Below are positions 1 to 7,956 of a stretch of DNA of 21,688 bases, piece by piece. The DNA comes from Anaerolineales bacterium UBA3905 (GTDB taxonomy: Bacteria; Chloroflexota; Anaerolineae; Caldilineales; Caldilineaceae). Numbering within the stretch: position 1 is the first letter of the stretch; each line of letters opens with the position of its first letter. The notes under the pieces are model-generated. The model searched no databases and had not been told where the DNA came from. It worked only from the letters and a program-made list of their open reading frames with translations. Both the position numbers and the translations under genes were made by a program. Location: contig DGFH01000243.1 in NCBI GenBank assembly GCA_002391565.1, positions 13,103 through 34,790 of the forward strand. The letters are read 5' to 3'.

Positions 1-28
1 TACGACAAACGGGTTATCTTGCTTGTAG

Positions 29-47
29 CGGCGGCTCGCAGCCGCCG
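29..47. repeat. GC-rich hairpin
   Basis: A perfect 7-bp inverted repeat, CGGCGGC and GCCGCCG, is separated by the 5-base loop TCGCA. No T-run follows, so it does not look like an intrinsic terminator. It lies upstream of iolA, next to a second and different palindrome at 88-106. The gene upstream is outside the window, so it cannot be said whether this sits at that gene's 3' end. Confidence 0.6.
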
Positions 48-87
48 GGACACGGTCAACCTGGGAAGGTGTTGGAATGGCGAACAC

Positions 88-106
88 GGGCGGTTGCGAA
101 CCGCCC
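88..106. repeat. GGGCGGTT-GCG-AACCGCCC palindrome
   Basis: Perfect 8-bp arms at 88-95 and 99-106 enclose the 3-base loop GCG, followed by CCTAC. It ends 19 bp before the iolA start and just upstream of its Shine-Dalgarno GGAG (116-119). From memory, palindromes of this form (GGGGCGGTTCGCGAACCGCCCC-like) are dispersed intergenic repeats in several Chloroflexota and cyanobacterial genomes; that needs a genome-wide count. It could fold in the iolA 5' leader. Confidence 0.6.
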
Positions 107-125
107 CTACTCTTTGGAGCACACA

Positions 126-1589
126 ATGGCTGAGAAACTCTTGAACTATGTGAACGGCGAATGGCGTGAGTCGAAGGCGGCGACTTACCTGAATGTGCCC
201 AACCCGGCCACGAACGAGGTAATTGCCACCGTGCCACTGTCGCCGGCGGAGGAAGTGGATGAAGCCGCGCGGCTGGCGCTGGCCGCCTTCCCGGCCTGGC
301 GGCGCACACCGGCGACGGCGCGCATTCAGTATCTCTTCAAGCTGAAGGCGCTGATGGAGGAGAATTTCGAGGATCTGGCGCGCTCGATCACCATCGAGAA
401 CGGCAAGGTGCTCGACGATGCGCGCGGCGAGATGCGGCGCGCCATCGAAAATGTGGAAGTGGCGTGTGGCATCCCCACGCTGATGATGGGCGACTTCTCT
501 GAAGATGTGGCGCGCGGCGTCGATGAGTACATGATTCGCCAGCCGGTGGGGGTGGCCGCGATCATCTGCCCCTTCAACTTCCCGGGCATGATCCCCTTCT
601 GGTATCTGCCCTATGCGGTCGCCTGTGGCAACACGGTCATCGTCAAGCCGTCGGAGCGCTGCCCGGTGACGATGCAGAAGGCGTTTCATCTGCTCGAACA
701 GTGCGGCTTCCCCAAAGGCGTGGTCAACCTGGTCAACGGCGGCGCCGATACAGTGAACGCGCTGCTCGACCACCCCGCCATCTCCGCTGTGACCTTTGTC
801 GGTTCGACGCCGGTGGCGCGGCACATTTATGCTCGCGCCTCCGCCAATGGCAAGCGCGTACAGGCGCAGGGCGGCGCCAAGAATCCGCTCATTATCCTGC
901 CCGACGCCGACGTGAGCCTGACCACGCGCATTGTCACCGACAGCGCGTTCGGCAACGCCGGGCAGCGGTGTCTGGCCGCGTCGCTGGCAGTGACGGTGGC
1001 GGGCGCCGAGCAGACCTTCGTGCCTGCGCTGGCAGAAGCAGCAAGCAAACTGGTCGTCGGCAACGGCTTACAGCAGGGCGTACAGATGGGACCGGTGATC
1101 ACGCCGCAGAGCAAGGCGCGCATTGAGGGCTTGATCCAGAAAGGCATCGACGAAGGCGCTGAGATGGTGCTTGACGGACGCAATCCTGGCCTGGGCGACG
1201 GCTACTTCCTGAAGCCGACCATCATCGCCGACGTGGCGCCGGGCAGCACCATCGCCAGAACGGAAATCTTCGGGCCAGTGCTGGGCGTCATGCGCGTCGA
1301 CACGGTTGAGGAGGCGGTGGCGCTGGTCAACGGCGGCGAATACGGCAACATGGCGTGCATCTTCACCAGCAGCGGTGCGGCCGCACGCCAGTTCCGTTAC
1401 GAAGCTGACGCCGGCAACATCGGCATCAACATCGGCGTGGCCGCACCCATGGCGTTCTTCCCCTTCAGCGGCTGGAAGAATAGCTTCTTCGGCACGCTTC
1501 ACGCCCAGGGCAAGCACGCCGTGGAGTTCTTCACGCAGACAAAAGTTGTGGTGGAGCGCTGGCTGGGGTCGTGGGAGCGGAAGTTCTAG
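126..1589 (+). CDS. iolA: Malonate/methylmalonate semialdehyde dehydrogenase (CoA-acylating), IolA/MmsA
   Basis: This 487-aa cytosolic aldehyde dehydrogenase should convert malonate semialdehyde (last intermediate of the inositol route) or methylmalonate semialdehyde plus CoA and NAD to acetyl-CoA or propionyl-CoA and CO2. Seen: N-terminal NYVNGEW; PFNFPGMIPFW with Asn151; the GSTPV cofactor segment near 226-230; and the catalytic cysteine Cys282 in GNAGQRCLA. The usual ALDH glutamate before GG is replaced in QAQGGAKN, as known for the MMSDH subfamily, which separates it from ordinary NAD-ALDHs. The start at 126 is chosen because GGAG lies 6 nt upstream and family similarity begins there; an in-frame ATG at 69 would translate the repeat palindrome. 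Length is normal for the family. Its stop codon TAG is also the first word of a repeat element. It is separated by 317 bp from the transporter genes. Confidence 0.93.
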   Translation: MAEKLLNYVNGEWRESKAATYLNVPNPATNEVIATVPLSPAEEVDEAARLALAAFPAWRRTPATARIQYLFKLKALMEENFEDLARSITIENGKVLDDARGEMRRAIENVEVACGIPTLMMGDFSEDVARGVDEYMIRQPVGVAAIICPFNFPGMIPFWYLPYAVACGNTVIVKPSERCPVTMQKAFHLLEQCGFPKGVVNLVNGGADTVNALLDHPAISAVTFVGSTPVARHIYARASANGKRVQAQGGAKNPLIILPDADVSLTTRIVTDSAFGNAGQRCLAASLAVTVAGAEQTFVPALAEAASKLVVGNGLQQGVQMGPVITPQSKARIEGLIQKGIDEGAEMVLDGRNPGLGDGYFLKPTIIADVAPGSTIARTEIFGPVLGVMRVDTVEEAVALVNGGEYGNMACIFTSSGAAARQFRYEADAGNIGINIGVAAPMAFFPFSGWKNSFFGTLHAQGKHAVEFFTQTKVVVERWLGSWERKF

Positions 1590-1674
1590 GAGATTAAGAG
1601 ATTAAGAGATTAGGAGATTGGCGTCATGCCCAAGACAATCTCCAATCTCCTAATCTCCAATCTCCTAATCTCCA
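1587..1674. repeat. GGAGATT-word inverted repeat (element A1)
   Basis: Arm 1 (1587-1621) is a run of GAGATTA/GGAGATT words, the spacer is about 14 bp, and arm 2 (1636-1674) is a run of AATCTCC words. The best perfect stem is 16 bp, 1606-1621 with 1642-1657, and several other registers are possible because the words repeat. The element begins on the iolA stop codon itself (TAG at 1587-1589). Related elements occur at 7827-7940, 13485-13532 and 19891-19945. No T-run follows the stem. Confidence 0.8.
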
Positions 1675-1906
1675 TTTCGGCAGCGACGGTCCGGTGCAGC
1701 CGTTATACTTTGCACCAAATCGTGAGGGAACACAGCTAGTGGGAAGTTTGAAGGCGGCGCATCGAGCGATTGGATTGCCTTCGCTGCAACGGAGTTGTGC
1801 GCGCGAGTAAAGGAGGAAGCGTAGACCGGAAGATGTTGTGGATGTAGCGTTCATGTTTGCCAGTTTGTCGTATAGCACCCAATCAATTCAAAAGGAGAGT
1901 TTCTCG
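1675..1906 (+). other. Intergenic leader upstream of the transporter genes
   Basis: No complete gene is visible. A + frame stays open from inside the repeat to TAA at 1808-1810 and reads like protein over about 43 codons (for example LYFAPNREG), but it has no start and I do not recognise it; it may be a gene remnant or chance. TATACT at 1704-1709 resembles a -10 box but has no convincing -35. The last part holds a clear Shine-Dalgarno AAAGGAGAG (1891-1899) for the next gene. A promoter for the transporter operon probably lies here, but I cannot place it. Confidence 0.4.
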
Positions 1907-2932
1907 ATGTCGTTCAAGAAGCATCTATCATTCGTGATCGCGCTGTTGGTGCTGCTGTCGATGGTGGCGGGCTGTGCTGCCCCGGCGGCTGCACCTGCTG
2001 CAGCTCCGGCGGCGCAAGAAGCCGCCACCGAAGCCGCCCCTGCCGAAGCTGCCCCTGCCGAAGCCGCCCCTGCCGAGGGTGGCGACACCATCAAGATCGG
2101 CGTCACCATGTTGTTCGATGATCGCTGGCTCACCTCCATGCGCGAGGCGATGCAGGCGTATGGCGAAGCACAGGAAGGCGTGGAAGTAATCTTTGTTGAC
2201 TCCAAAGAAGATGTCGCCGTGCAGCTGGGGCAGGTTGAGAACTTCATCACGCAGGGCGTGGATGCAATCGTGGTGGTGCCGGCAAACACGGACGCCACTG
2301 ATCCGATGACTCAGGCTGCGCTCGATGCTGGCATTCCACTGGTCTATGTCAACCGCAAACCGGCTAATCTCCCTGAAGGCGTCGCCTATGTCGGTTCGGA
2401 CTCAATTGACGCAGGCATCATGCAGATGGAGTACATCGCCGAGAAGTTGGGCGGCAAAGGCAACGTCGTCATCCTGAATGGCAATCTGAGCCAGGAAGCG
2501 GCGCAGATGCGCACCGAAGGCGTCAAGCAGGTGGCGGCTAAATACCCGGACATCAAGATCACCAAGGAGCAGTCGGGCAACTGGAGCCGCGATGAGGGTC
2601 TGGCGATCATGGAGAACTGGCTGTCGACAGGCGACCAGATTGACGCCGTGGCCTCCAACAATGACGAGATGGCGATCGGCGCCATCGCCGCCATCGAAGC
2701 GGCTGGCAAGCTCGGTCAGATCATCGTGGGCGGCGTGGATGCCTCCGCCGACGCGCTGGCAGAGATGGATGCCGGACGCCTGGATGTGACGGTCTTCCAG
2801 AATGCAGTCGGTCAGGGCGAGGGCGGCATCGCCACGGCGATCGCGCTGGCGCGCGGCGAGCCGGTCGAGCAGGTCGTCTGGATTCCCTACGAGCTGGTGA
2901 CGCCTGAGAACTACAAGGACTACATGAAGTAA
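1907..2932 (+). CDS. Sugar/inositol ABC transporter substrate-binding lipoprotein (RbsB/IbpA-like)
   Basis: This 341-aa extracytoplasmic solute receptor is of the periplasmic-binding type I family (ribose/galactose/inositol type). Seen: signal peptide with KK at 4-5, a hydrophobic core 8-20 and lipobox VAGC with lipid-anchored Cys23. A low-complexity linker of Ala/Pro/Glu words (about 24-58) follows, then two lobes starting at IKIGVTMLFDD. Further typical segments are VDAIVVVPAN, GIPLVYVNRK, VASNNDEMAIGA and IIVGGVDAS. The start at 1907 is chosen because AAAGGAGAG lies 7 nt upstream and the signal peptide begins there; starts further upstream would bury it. The ligand is inferred from context: myo-inositol or another cyclitol, by analogy with Caulobacter IbpA. 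It is the first gene of the transporter set. Confidence 0.9.
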   Translation: MSFKKHLSFVIALLVLLSMVAGCAAPAAAPAAAPAAQEAATEAAPAEAAPAEAAPAEGGDTIKIGVTMLFDDRWLTSMREAMQAYGEAQEGVEVIFVDSKEDVAVQLGQVENFITQGVDAIVVVPANTDATDPMTQAALDAGIPLVYVNRKPANLPEGVAYVGSDSIDAGIMQMEYIAEKLGGKGNVVILNGNLSQEAAQMRTEGVKQVAAKYPDIKITKEQSGNWSRDEGLAIMENWLSTGDQIDAVASNNDEMAIGAIAAIEAAGKLGQIIVGGVDASADALAEMDAGRLDVTVFQNAVGQGEGGIATAIALARGEPVEQVVWIPYELVTPENYKDYMK

Positions 2933-2946
2933 ATCGAGAGGCGTTC

Positions 2947-2977
2947 CCTTCCCGGAAGCAGCCAGCTTCCGGGAAGG
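2947..2977. repeat. CTTCCCGGAAGC-type hairpin between binding protein and ATPase genes
   Basis: Perfect 13-bp arms (2947-2959 and 2965-2977) enclose the 5-base loop AGCCA. It lies 14 bp after the binding-protein stop and ends 21 bp before the ATPase Shine-Dalgarno tract. Stem-loops in this place in ABC operons commonly stabilise the upstream mRNA so that receptor outnumbers ATPase and permease; that role is inferred here. The same core palindrome recurs at 10499-10528. Confidence 0.75.
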
Positions 2978-3014
2978 AATGCAGATCAAACAACGCTGGA
3001 GGGAGGAGGTCGTC

Positions 3015-4523
3015 ATGGGCGAAGACAACGTACTGGTCATGGAGCACATCTCTAAGGCGTTTCCAGGCGTGCAGGCGCTTAACGACGTGCATTTGACTGT
3101 GCGTCGTGGCACCGTCCATGCGCTGATGGGCGAAAACGGCGCCGGCAAATCTACCTTGATGAAGGTCCTGATCGGGATGTACATTCCCGAAGAGGGTGAC
3201 ATTACTTTTCTCGGCAAAAAGGTCAAAATCGAGAACACCCAACAGGCGCTGCGGATGGGCATTTCCATGATCCATCAGGAGTTGTCGCCGGAGCCGTATA
3301 TGACTGTTGCCGAGAACATCTTCCTTGGTCGTGAGCCGTTAGGTCGCTTCGGCATGATCGACAAGAAGAAGATGGTGGCGGATACGCGTATGCTCCTGGA
3401 GCGATTGGAAATCAACATCGACCCGAACACAGTCATGCGCAATCTGAGCGTTGCCAACACCCAGATGGTTGAGATTGCCAAGGCGATTTCCTACGATTCC
3501 AGCCTGATCATCATGGATGAACCGACCTCGGCGATTACGGAGCGCGAGGTCGCCCATCTGTTCAGGATCATCCGCACTCTTAAAGAAAAAGGCGTCGCCA
3601 TTATTTACATCACCCACAAGATGGACGAGGTCTTCCAGATCGCCGACGACATCACCGTCTTTCGTGATGGGCGGCACATTGCGACAGTGCCGGCTACCCA
3701 GACCGATCGCAACAGCCTGATCGCCATGATGGTGGGACGTGAACTGACCAACCTCTTTCCGAAGGAGGATGCATCTATCGGCGAAGTGGTGCTTGCCGTG
3801 CGCAACTTGACGCGTCACGGCATTGTCCATGATGTCAGTTTTGATTTGCGACGCGGCGAAATTTTGGGGGTGGCTGGCTTAATGGGCGCAGGGCGCACCG
3901 AAGTGATTGAAGGCATCTTCGGGATCAGACCCATCGACGCCGGTGAGATCTTCATTCGGGGGCAGCGCGTCACGATCAAGTCCCCACGCGATGCAATCCG
4001 GCAAGGCATGGCGCTGCTCACCGAGGATCGCAAATTGACCGGCATCATGGGTGTTCTCTCCGTGCGCGACAACATGATGATCGCCAGCCTGCGCAATTAC
4101 ACCAAAGCAGGTTTCTTGAACAAACGTGTGATCAATGAGACGTGCGCCAGGGAGAAGACGCGCCTGGAGTTGAAGACGCCCAGCATGGATCAGGTGATTC
4201 GCCTGCTATCGGGCGGCAATCAGCAAAAGGTGTTGGTGTCGCGCTGGCTCCTGACCGTGCCCGACATTTTGATTCTCGACGAGCCAACACGCGGGATTGA
4301 CGTTGGGGCAAAATCGGAGATTCATCGTCTGATGAGCAAGCTGGCGCAGGAAGGCAAAGCGATCATCATGATCTCTTCCGAACTGCCCGAAATTTTGGGG
4401 ATGAGCGACCGGGTGTTGGTCATACACGACGGGCGCGTGGGGGGCGTTTTCGACCGCCAGGACGCTACACAGGAGAACATCATGCGCGCGGCCACCGGTC
4501 ACGGTGAGCTGGCGGCGGTTTAG
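3015..4523 (+). CDS. Sugar/inositol ABC transporter ATPase, two fused NBDs (RbsA/MglA/IatA-like)
   Basis: This 502-aa cytoplasmic ATPase energises the importer. NBD1 has Walker A GENGAGKST (39-47), Q-loop MIHQE, a family-typical degenerate signature LSVANTQ (144-150), Walker B LIIMDEP (164-170) and H-loop ITHKMDE (His201). NBD2 has a degenerate Walker A GLMGAGRTE (288-296, Arg for Lys), an intact signature LSGGNQQ (398-404), Walker B ILILDEP (418-424) and Ser instead of His at the H-loop (ISSELPE). This asymmetry is normal for the CUT2 class. The start at 3015 is chosen for GGAGGT at 3005-3010; an in-frame ATG at 2979 lies against the hairpin. Length is normal. The permease gene follows after 34 bp. 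Confidence 0.95.
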   Translation: MGEDNVLVMEHISKAFPGVQALNDVHLTVRRGTVHALMGENGAGKSTLMKVLIGMYIPEEGDITFLGKKVKIENTQQALRMGISMIHQELSPEPYMTVAENIFLGREPLGRFGMIDKKKMVADTRMLLERLEINIDPNTVMRNLSVANTQMVEIAKAISYDSSLIIMDEPTSAITEREVAHLFRIIRTLKEKGVAIIYITHKMDEVFQIADDITVFRDGRHIATVPATQTDRNSLIAMMVGRELTNLFPKEDASIGEVVLAVRNLTRHGIVHDVSFDLRRGEILGVAGLMGAGRTEVIEGIFGIRPIDAGEIFIRGQRVTIKSPRDAIRQGMALLTEDRKLTGIMGVLSVRDNMMIASLRNYTKAGFLNKRVINETCAREKTRLELKTPSMDQVIRLLSGGNQQKVLVSRWLLTVPDILILDEPTRGIDVGAKSEIHRLMSKLAQEGKAIIMISSELPEILGMSDRVLVIHDGRVGGVFDRQDATQENIMRAATGHGELAAV

Positions 4524-4557
4524 TGGAATCGATCGCGATAGGAGGAGAAATCACGGT

Positions 4558-5562
4558 ATGGCACTCAAGGCAACTGGGGAGACGCGCGCCAAAGACCAGC
4601 GGTGGGAGCGTTTGAACGCTTTCCTGAGCAAATATGGCATCGTCCTGATCTTGTTGGCAATGATGCTGGCTTTCTCGCTGCTCTCGGAAGGCTTTTTCAC
4701 GACGCGCAATATTTTTAACATCATCCGCCAGATTTCGTTCATGGGTCTCATTGCCATCGGCGTCACGATGGTGATCATCACCGGCGGGATCGATCTCGGC
4801 TCCGGCTCGGTGCTGGCGCTCACGGCGGTGCTGGCGACCAGCCTGGCGCAGTTGCAGACTTCGGCCACGCTTAAATATCCGGGGCTGGAAGTTCCGGTCA
4901 TTGTGCCGATCGTAGTGGCGTTAGGCGTCGGCGCGCTAACTGGCGTCATCAACGGCTCGCTAATCTCCAAATTCAAAATTCCGCCCTTCATTGCCACGCT
5001 CGGCATGATGACGGTGGCGCGCGGTTTTGCGCTGATCTACTCGAACAAGCCGCTCTCGCAGTTGACGCCTGAATACAACTTCATCGGTCAGGGCGCCATC
5101 TTCGGCGTGCCTTTCCCGGTTATCCTCCTGATTCTGGTAGCCGTGACGATTCACATCATGCTTAATAATACGCCCTTTGGTCGCTACATTTACGCATTGG
5201 GCGGCAATGAACAGGCGGCGCGCATCTCCGGCGTCAACATCGACCGCGTCAAGATCGGCGTCTACACGCTGGCCGGTCTGCTCTCCGGGTTGGCGGGGCT
5301 GGTCGTCTCCTCGCGCGTTGGCTCCGGTCAGCCGGGGCAGGGTGTTGGCATCGAGCTGGACGCTATCGCAGCGGCGGTCATCGGCGGCACCAGCCTCTCT
5401 GGCGGCATCGGCACCATCTGGGGCACGATGGTCGGCGCCATGATCATCGGCGTGCTCGACAATGGCCTGATTTTGCTGAATGTCGATCAATATTGGATCA
5501 CCATCGTCAAAGGCACCATCATCGTCGTCGCTGTGATTATCGACCAGCGTAAGAATCGCTAA
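4558..5562 (+). CDS. Sugar/inositol ABC transporter permease (RbsC/IatP-like)
   Basis: This 334-aa integral membrane permease is of the BPD_transp_2 family and would form the channel of the importer as a homodimer. Seen: a hydrophilic start (1-26), then successive hydrophobic segments (about 27-43, 60-76, 84-97, 112-130, 143-161, 183-201, 232-252, 285-307 and 312-328). Family hallmarks are ITGGIDLGSGSVLAL (74-88), YALGGNEQAARISGVN (212-227) and IAAAVIGGTSLSGGIGT (270-286). The start at 4558 is chosen because AGGAGGAGA precedes it and the family similarity starts soon after. It is the last of the three transporter genes; the next gene is 101 bp away across a long inverted repeat. No second permease gene is present, as is usual for this class. 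Confidence 0.94.
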   Translation: MALKATGETRAKDQRWERLNAFLSKYGIVLILLAMMLAFSLLSEGFFTTRNIFNIIRQISFMGLIAIGVTMVIITGGIDLGSGSVLALTAVLATSLAQLQTSATLKYPGLEVPVIVPIVVALGVGALTGVINGSLISKFKIPPFIATLGMMTVARGFALIYSNKPLSQLTPEYNFIGQGAIFGVPFPVILLILVAVTIHIMLNNTPFGRYIYALGGNEQAARISGVNIDRVKIGVYTLAGLLSGLAGLVVSSRVGSGQPGQGVGIELDAIAAAVIGGTSLSGGIGTIWGTMVGAMIIGVLDNGLILLNVDQYWITIVKGTIIVVAVIIDQRKNR

Positions 5563-5573
5563 TCGGTAGAGGG

Positions 5574-5640
5574 TACGTGTTGCGTGCTTCGTGTTACGTG
5601 TAAACGATGCGAATCTGCAACACGCAACACGTAACACGCA
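5574..5640. repeat. TRCGTGT-word inverted repeat (element B)
   Basis: Seven-base words of the form TGCGTGT/TACGTGT make arm 1 (5574-5602), and their complements make arm 2 (5618-5640). Two perfect pairings compete for arm 2: 5574-5586 with 5621-5633 (13 bp), and 5590-5601 with 5627-5638 (12 bp). It lies 11 bp after the permease stop and 23 bp before the next start. No T-run follows. It may act as an mRNA 3' structure for the transporter transcript; this is inferred. Confidence 0.75.
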
Positions 5641-5663
5641 TCAGCCCGCCAAAGGATGACACA

Positions 5664-6908
5664 ATGACCACTTCACGCGAACGCGTTATGGCCGCGGTGA
5701 ATCACCGCGAGCCAGATCGGACACCGATCGACCTGGGCGGCCATCGCTCCTCCGGGATCATGGCGATTGCCTATGCCAAACTCAAGCAGCACCTGGGCAT
5801 CACGACCGGCGACATCTACGTCTACGACTTCGTGCAGCAGTTGGCGATCATCGAGCCAGCGGTGCTGGATCGCTTCGGCGTCGACACCGTCGAGTTGGGC
5901 CGCGGCTTTGCGCTGCGCCCGGAGGATTGGCAGGCGTGGGTGCTCCCCGACGGCACACCTTGCAAGATTCCCGCCTTTCTGGACGTTACCCGCGAAGGTG
6001 ACGACTGGCGCGTCTATCACCCCGACGGCACGCTGCTGGCGATCCAGAAGCAGGGCTGTCTTTACCTGGAGCAGACGCACTGGCCCTACAGCGACCGCAC
6101 AACGGACGAGACCGGAGACGTCGACTACACCGACCTGGCGGATGCCTTCGATCACATGATGTGGTCGAAGGTCGGCGCACCGCCGGCGCCGATCGGGCTT
6201 GACCCGCAAGGACTGGCTGAATTGGCCGCCGGCGCCAAAGCCTTCCGCGCTACGACCGATCGGGCGATCATTGGACTCTTTGGCGCGCCCATGCTGGAGG
6301 GCGGACAGCAGCTCTTCGGCATGGACAACTTCCTGGCGATGCTGGCCGGCGAAAAAACGCTCGCCCATCGCTTCCTGGATCGGCTGGTCGCGTACTATTT
6401 GGATCGGCTGCACAAATTCCTGTCTGCCGTCGGCCCATATATCGACATCATCCTCTTCAGCGATGACTTTGGGATGCAAACCGGCCCGCAAATTTCACCG
6501 CGCATGTATCGTGAGTTCTTCCAGCCGCGCCAGAAAATTTTGTGGGAAGCCTCCAAAAAGCTGGCGCCCGCCAAGATCATGCTCCACTCGTGCGGCGGCA
6601 TTCACCCGCTGCTGCCGGGGATGATCGAGGCTGGGCTGGAGATCGTGCAGCCGGTGCAGACCACCTGTCGCGACATGGAGCCAGAACGGCTGAAGCGCGA
6701 GTACGGCAAGGACGTGTGTCTGTGGGGCGGCGGCAGCAACACCCGCAACATTCTCGGCTGGGCAACGCCGGAAAAAGTGGCGGCGGATGTACGCGAGCGC
6801 GTCGCCATCTTTGCACCGGGCGGCGGCTATGTCTTCCAGCAAATCCATAACGTGATGGCGAACGTTCCGCCGGAGCATATCGTAGCGATGCTCGACGCTG
6901 TCAACTAG
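5664..6908 (+). CDS. UroD/MtaA-superfamily protein (uroporphyrinogen decarboxylase-like, possible methyltransferase)
   Basis: This 414-aa protein has the UroD TIM-barrel fold. Seen: N-terminal SRERVMAAVNHREPDRTPID, which is the standard opening of this superfamily; SDDFGMQTGPQISPRMYREF (266-285); LHSCGGI with His308 and Cys310; and GGGYVFQQIHNV with His395 near the end. In MtaA/MtbA methylcobamide methyltransferases a His-X-Cys pair plus a distant Cys binds zinc. Here the distant position appears to be His395, so the metal site may be His/Cys/His. True heme-pathway UroD is unlikely, given the extra length and the catabolic context. The start at 5664 is chosen for AAAGGA 7 nt upstream and the family start. 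Members beside sugar operons have no established function that I know of. No corrinoid protein is in the window. O-demethylation of a methylated inositol is a hypothesis only. Confidence 0.85.
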   Translation: MTTSRERVMAAVNHREPDRTPIDLGGHRSSGIMAIAYAKLKQHLGITTGDIYVYDFVQQLAIIEPAVLDRFGVDTVELGRGFALRPEDWQAWVLPDGTPCKIPAFLDVTREGDDWRVYHPDGTLLAIQKQGCLYLEQTHWPYSDRTTDETGDVDYTDLADAFDHMMWSKVGAPPAPIGLDPQGLAELAAGAKAFRATTDRAIIGLFGAPMLEGGQQLFGMDNFLAMLAGEKTLAHRFLDRLVAYYLDRLHKFLSAVGPYIDIILFSDDFGMQTGPQISPRMYREFFQPRQKILWEASKKLAPAKIMLHSCGGIHPLLPGMIEAGLEIVQPVQTTCRDMEPERLKREYGKDVCLWGGGSNTRNILGWATPEKVAADVRERVAIFAPGGGYVFQQIHNVMANVPPEHIVAMLDAVN

Positions 6909-6929
6909 ATCAAACAGGAGGAAATCGCC

Positions 6930-7829
6930 ATGGAACTGTGGCAGACAAGAGCGTCCGAATTTCATCCGTACCTGATCGCCAATATCGACGAAGCGCCCGA
7001 GAATCTGCGTACCCTGATCCAGGCAGCGCTGCCGCCGGGCGCCACACTGTCAAGCGGGCTGATTGTACCCGCCAATTATCGCGCCAAGACGCCGGACGCC
7101 GAACCGCAGGTGATCCCGGCGCAGGCGTTAATTTTCACGGGCGATGGGATGTGGCATGTCCAGGAAGCGGAAGTGGGACAGTCCGCGCCAGCGCCGATCT
7201 ATATCGCACCGGACAGTATTCGCTGGATTCGGTCGAGTCACCTGTTGCTCTATGGCCGCCTGGAAGTTGCCGGGGCATTGCAGGGCCAGCCGGTAAAGCT
7301 TGACATCGAATTTAACGCCGTGGGCTGGCGTCAGAAAGATCAGAACTGGCGCAACCTGGTTGCTCAATCGGTCGGGCTGCCGCTGATCCCACCCGATGTT
7401 TCGCGCAGCCCAGGTGAACGGGATCGCACGATTTTACAGGGGGCGCCGGAAAAATTTGTCGACGGCCTCTATCGCTATGGGCTGTACACGGGCGAGACCT
7501 TGCTCAGCGCCAGCTTTCAGCCCGCTGTCTGGCAGCAGCACCTGATTGCGTTCGATGAGCAGCTTGCGCCAGATACGTTGCTGGCATTAACCAATGCCTC
7601 CGTGTTGATTCTCACCGAAGAAAAGGCGTTGGTGCGCCGGAGCGACGACTTGGGTCTGCTCATCACCCGCATCCCGCGTCAGGCAATTGTGGGAACGCAG
7701 ATCGAAAAGGGCAGCCAGGTTGACGCCATCGTCTTTTCGCTAAGTCGGGCCGGTGTGAGCGACGCCTACCGCCTCACCGTGGCGCATGACGCCGCGCAGA
7801 GGTGGATGGCGATGTGGGAAATGCATTAA
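6930..7829 (+). CDS. Hypothetical protein, possibly two beta-rich PH-like domains
   Basis: This 299-aa protein is not one I recognise. The gene is well supported: AGGAGG (6916-6921) lies 8 nt before the ATG, it starts 21 bp after the UroD-like gene, and codon use matches its neighbours. There is no signal peptide or membrane segment, so it is probably cytosolic. The middle (about 70-130) is a run of predicted beta strands (ALIFTGDGMWHVQEAE, PIYIAPDSIRWIRSSHLLLY). The C-terminal 100 residues (LLALTNASVLILTEE, then IPRQAIVGTQIEKG and a final helix AAQRWMAMWEMH) have the strand pattern plus terminal helix of bacterial PH-like domains; this is a weak fold impression. Tight linkage to the UroD-like gene suggests a shared role. 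The stop TAA is also the first word of the following repeat. Confidence 0.75.
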   Translation: MELWQTRASEFHPYLIANIDEAPENLRTLIQAALPPGATLSSGLIVPANYRAKTPDAEPQVIPAQALIFTGDGMWHVQEAEVGQSAPAPIYIAPDSIRWIRSSHLLLYGRLEVAGALQGQPVKLDIEFNAVGWRQKDQNWRNLVAQSVGLPLIPPDVSRSPGERDRTILQGAPEKFVDGLYRYGLYTGETLLSASFQPAVWQQHLIAFDEQLAPDTLLALTNASVLILTEEKALVRRSDDLGLLITRIPRQAIVGTQIEKGSQVDAIVFSLSRAGVSDAYRLTVAHDAAQRWMAMWEMH

Positions 7830-7940
7830 GAGATTAAGAGATTGGAGATTGGAGACTGGAGATTGGAGGCTAGGCGCCTTGCTGGCGACGAACAATCTCC
7901 TAATCTCCTAATCTCCTAATCTCCAATCTCCAATCTCCCA
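7827..7940. repeat. GGAGATT-word inverted repeat (element A2)
   Basis: Arm 1 (7827-7869) holds GAGATTA/GGAGATT words, including one variant GGAGACT. The spacer (7870-7892) is GC-rich, and arm 2 (7893-7940) holds AATCTCC words, some with an extra TA making an 8-base step. As at iolA, the first word overlaps the stop codon of the preceding gene (TAA at 7827-7829). The element ends 16 bp before the next start and leaves room only for a modest Shine-Dalgarno (AGGA at 7946-7949). Confidence 0.8.
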
Positions 7941-7956
7941 TTGTCAGGATAAGAAA

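Noticed and set aside
29..106. Intrinsic terminators before iolA
   Set aside because: Both palindromes lack a following T-run.
1704..1709. TATACT as a -10 box for the transporter operon
   Set aside because: No plausible -35 at the right distance, and promoter rules for this group are uncertain.
1676..1810. Protein-like + frame fragment upstream of the binding-protein gene
   Set aside because: No start codon, enters from repeat sequence, and no family recognised; kept only as a note on the gap.
5664..6908. Heme-pathway uroporphyrinogen decarboxylase (hemE)
   Set aside because: Longer than HemE, carries a metal-type His-x-Cys motif, and sits in a catabolic operon.
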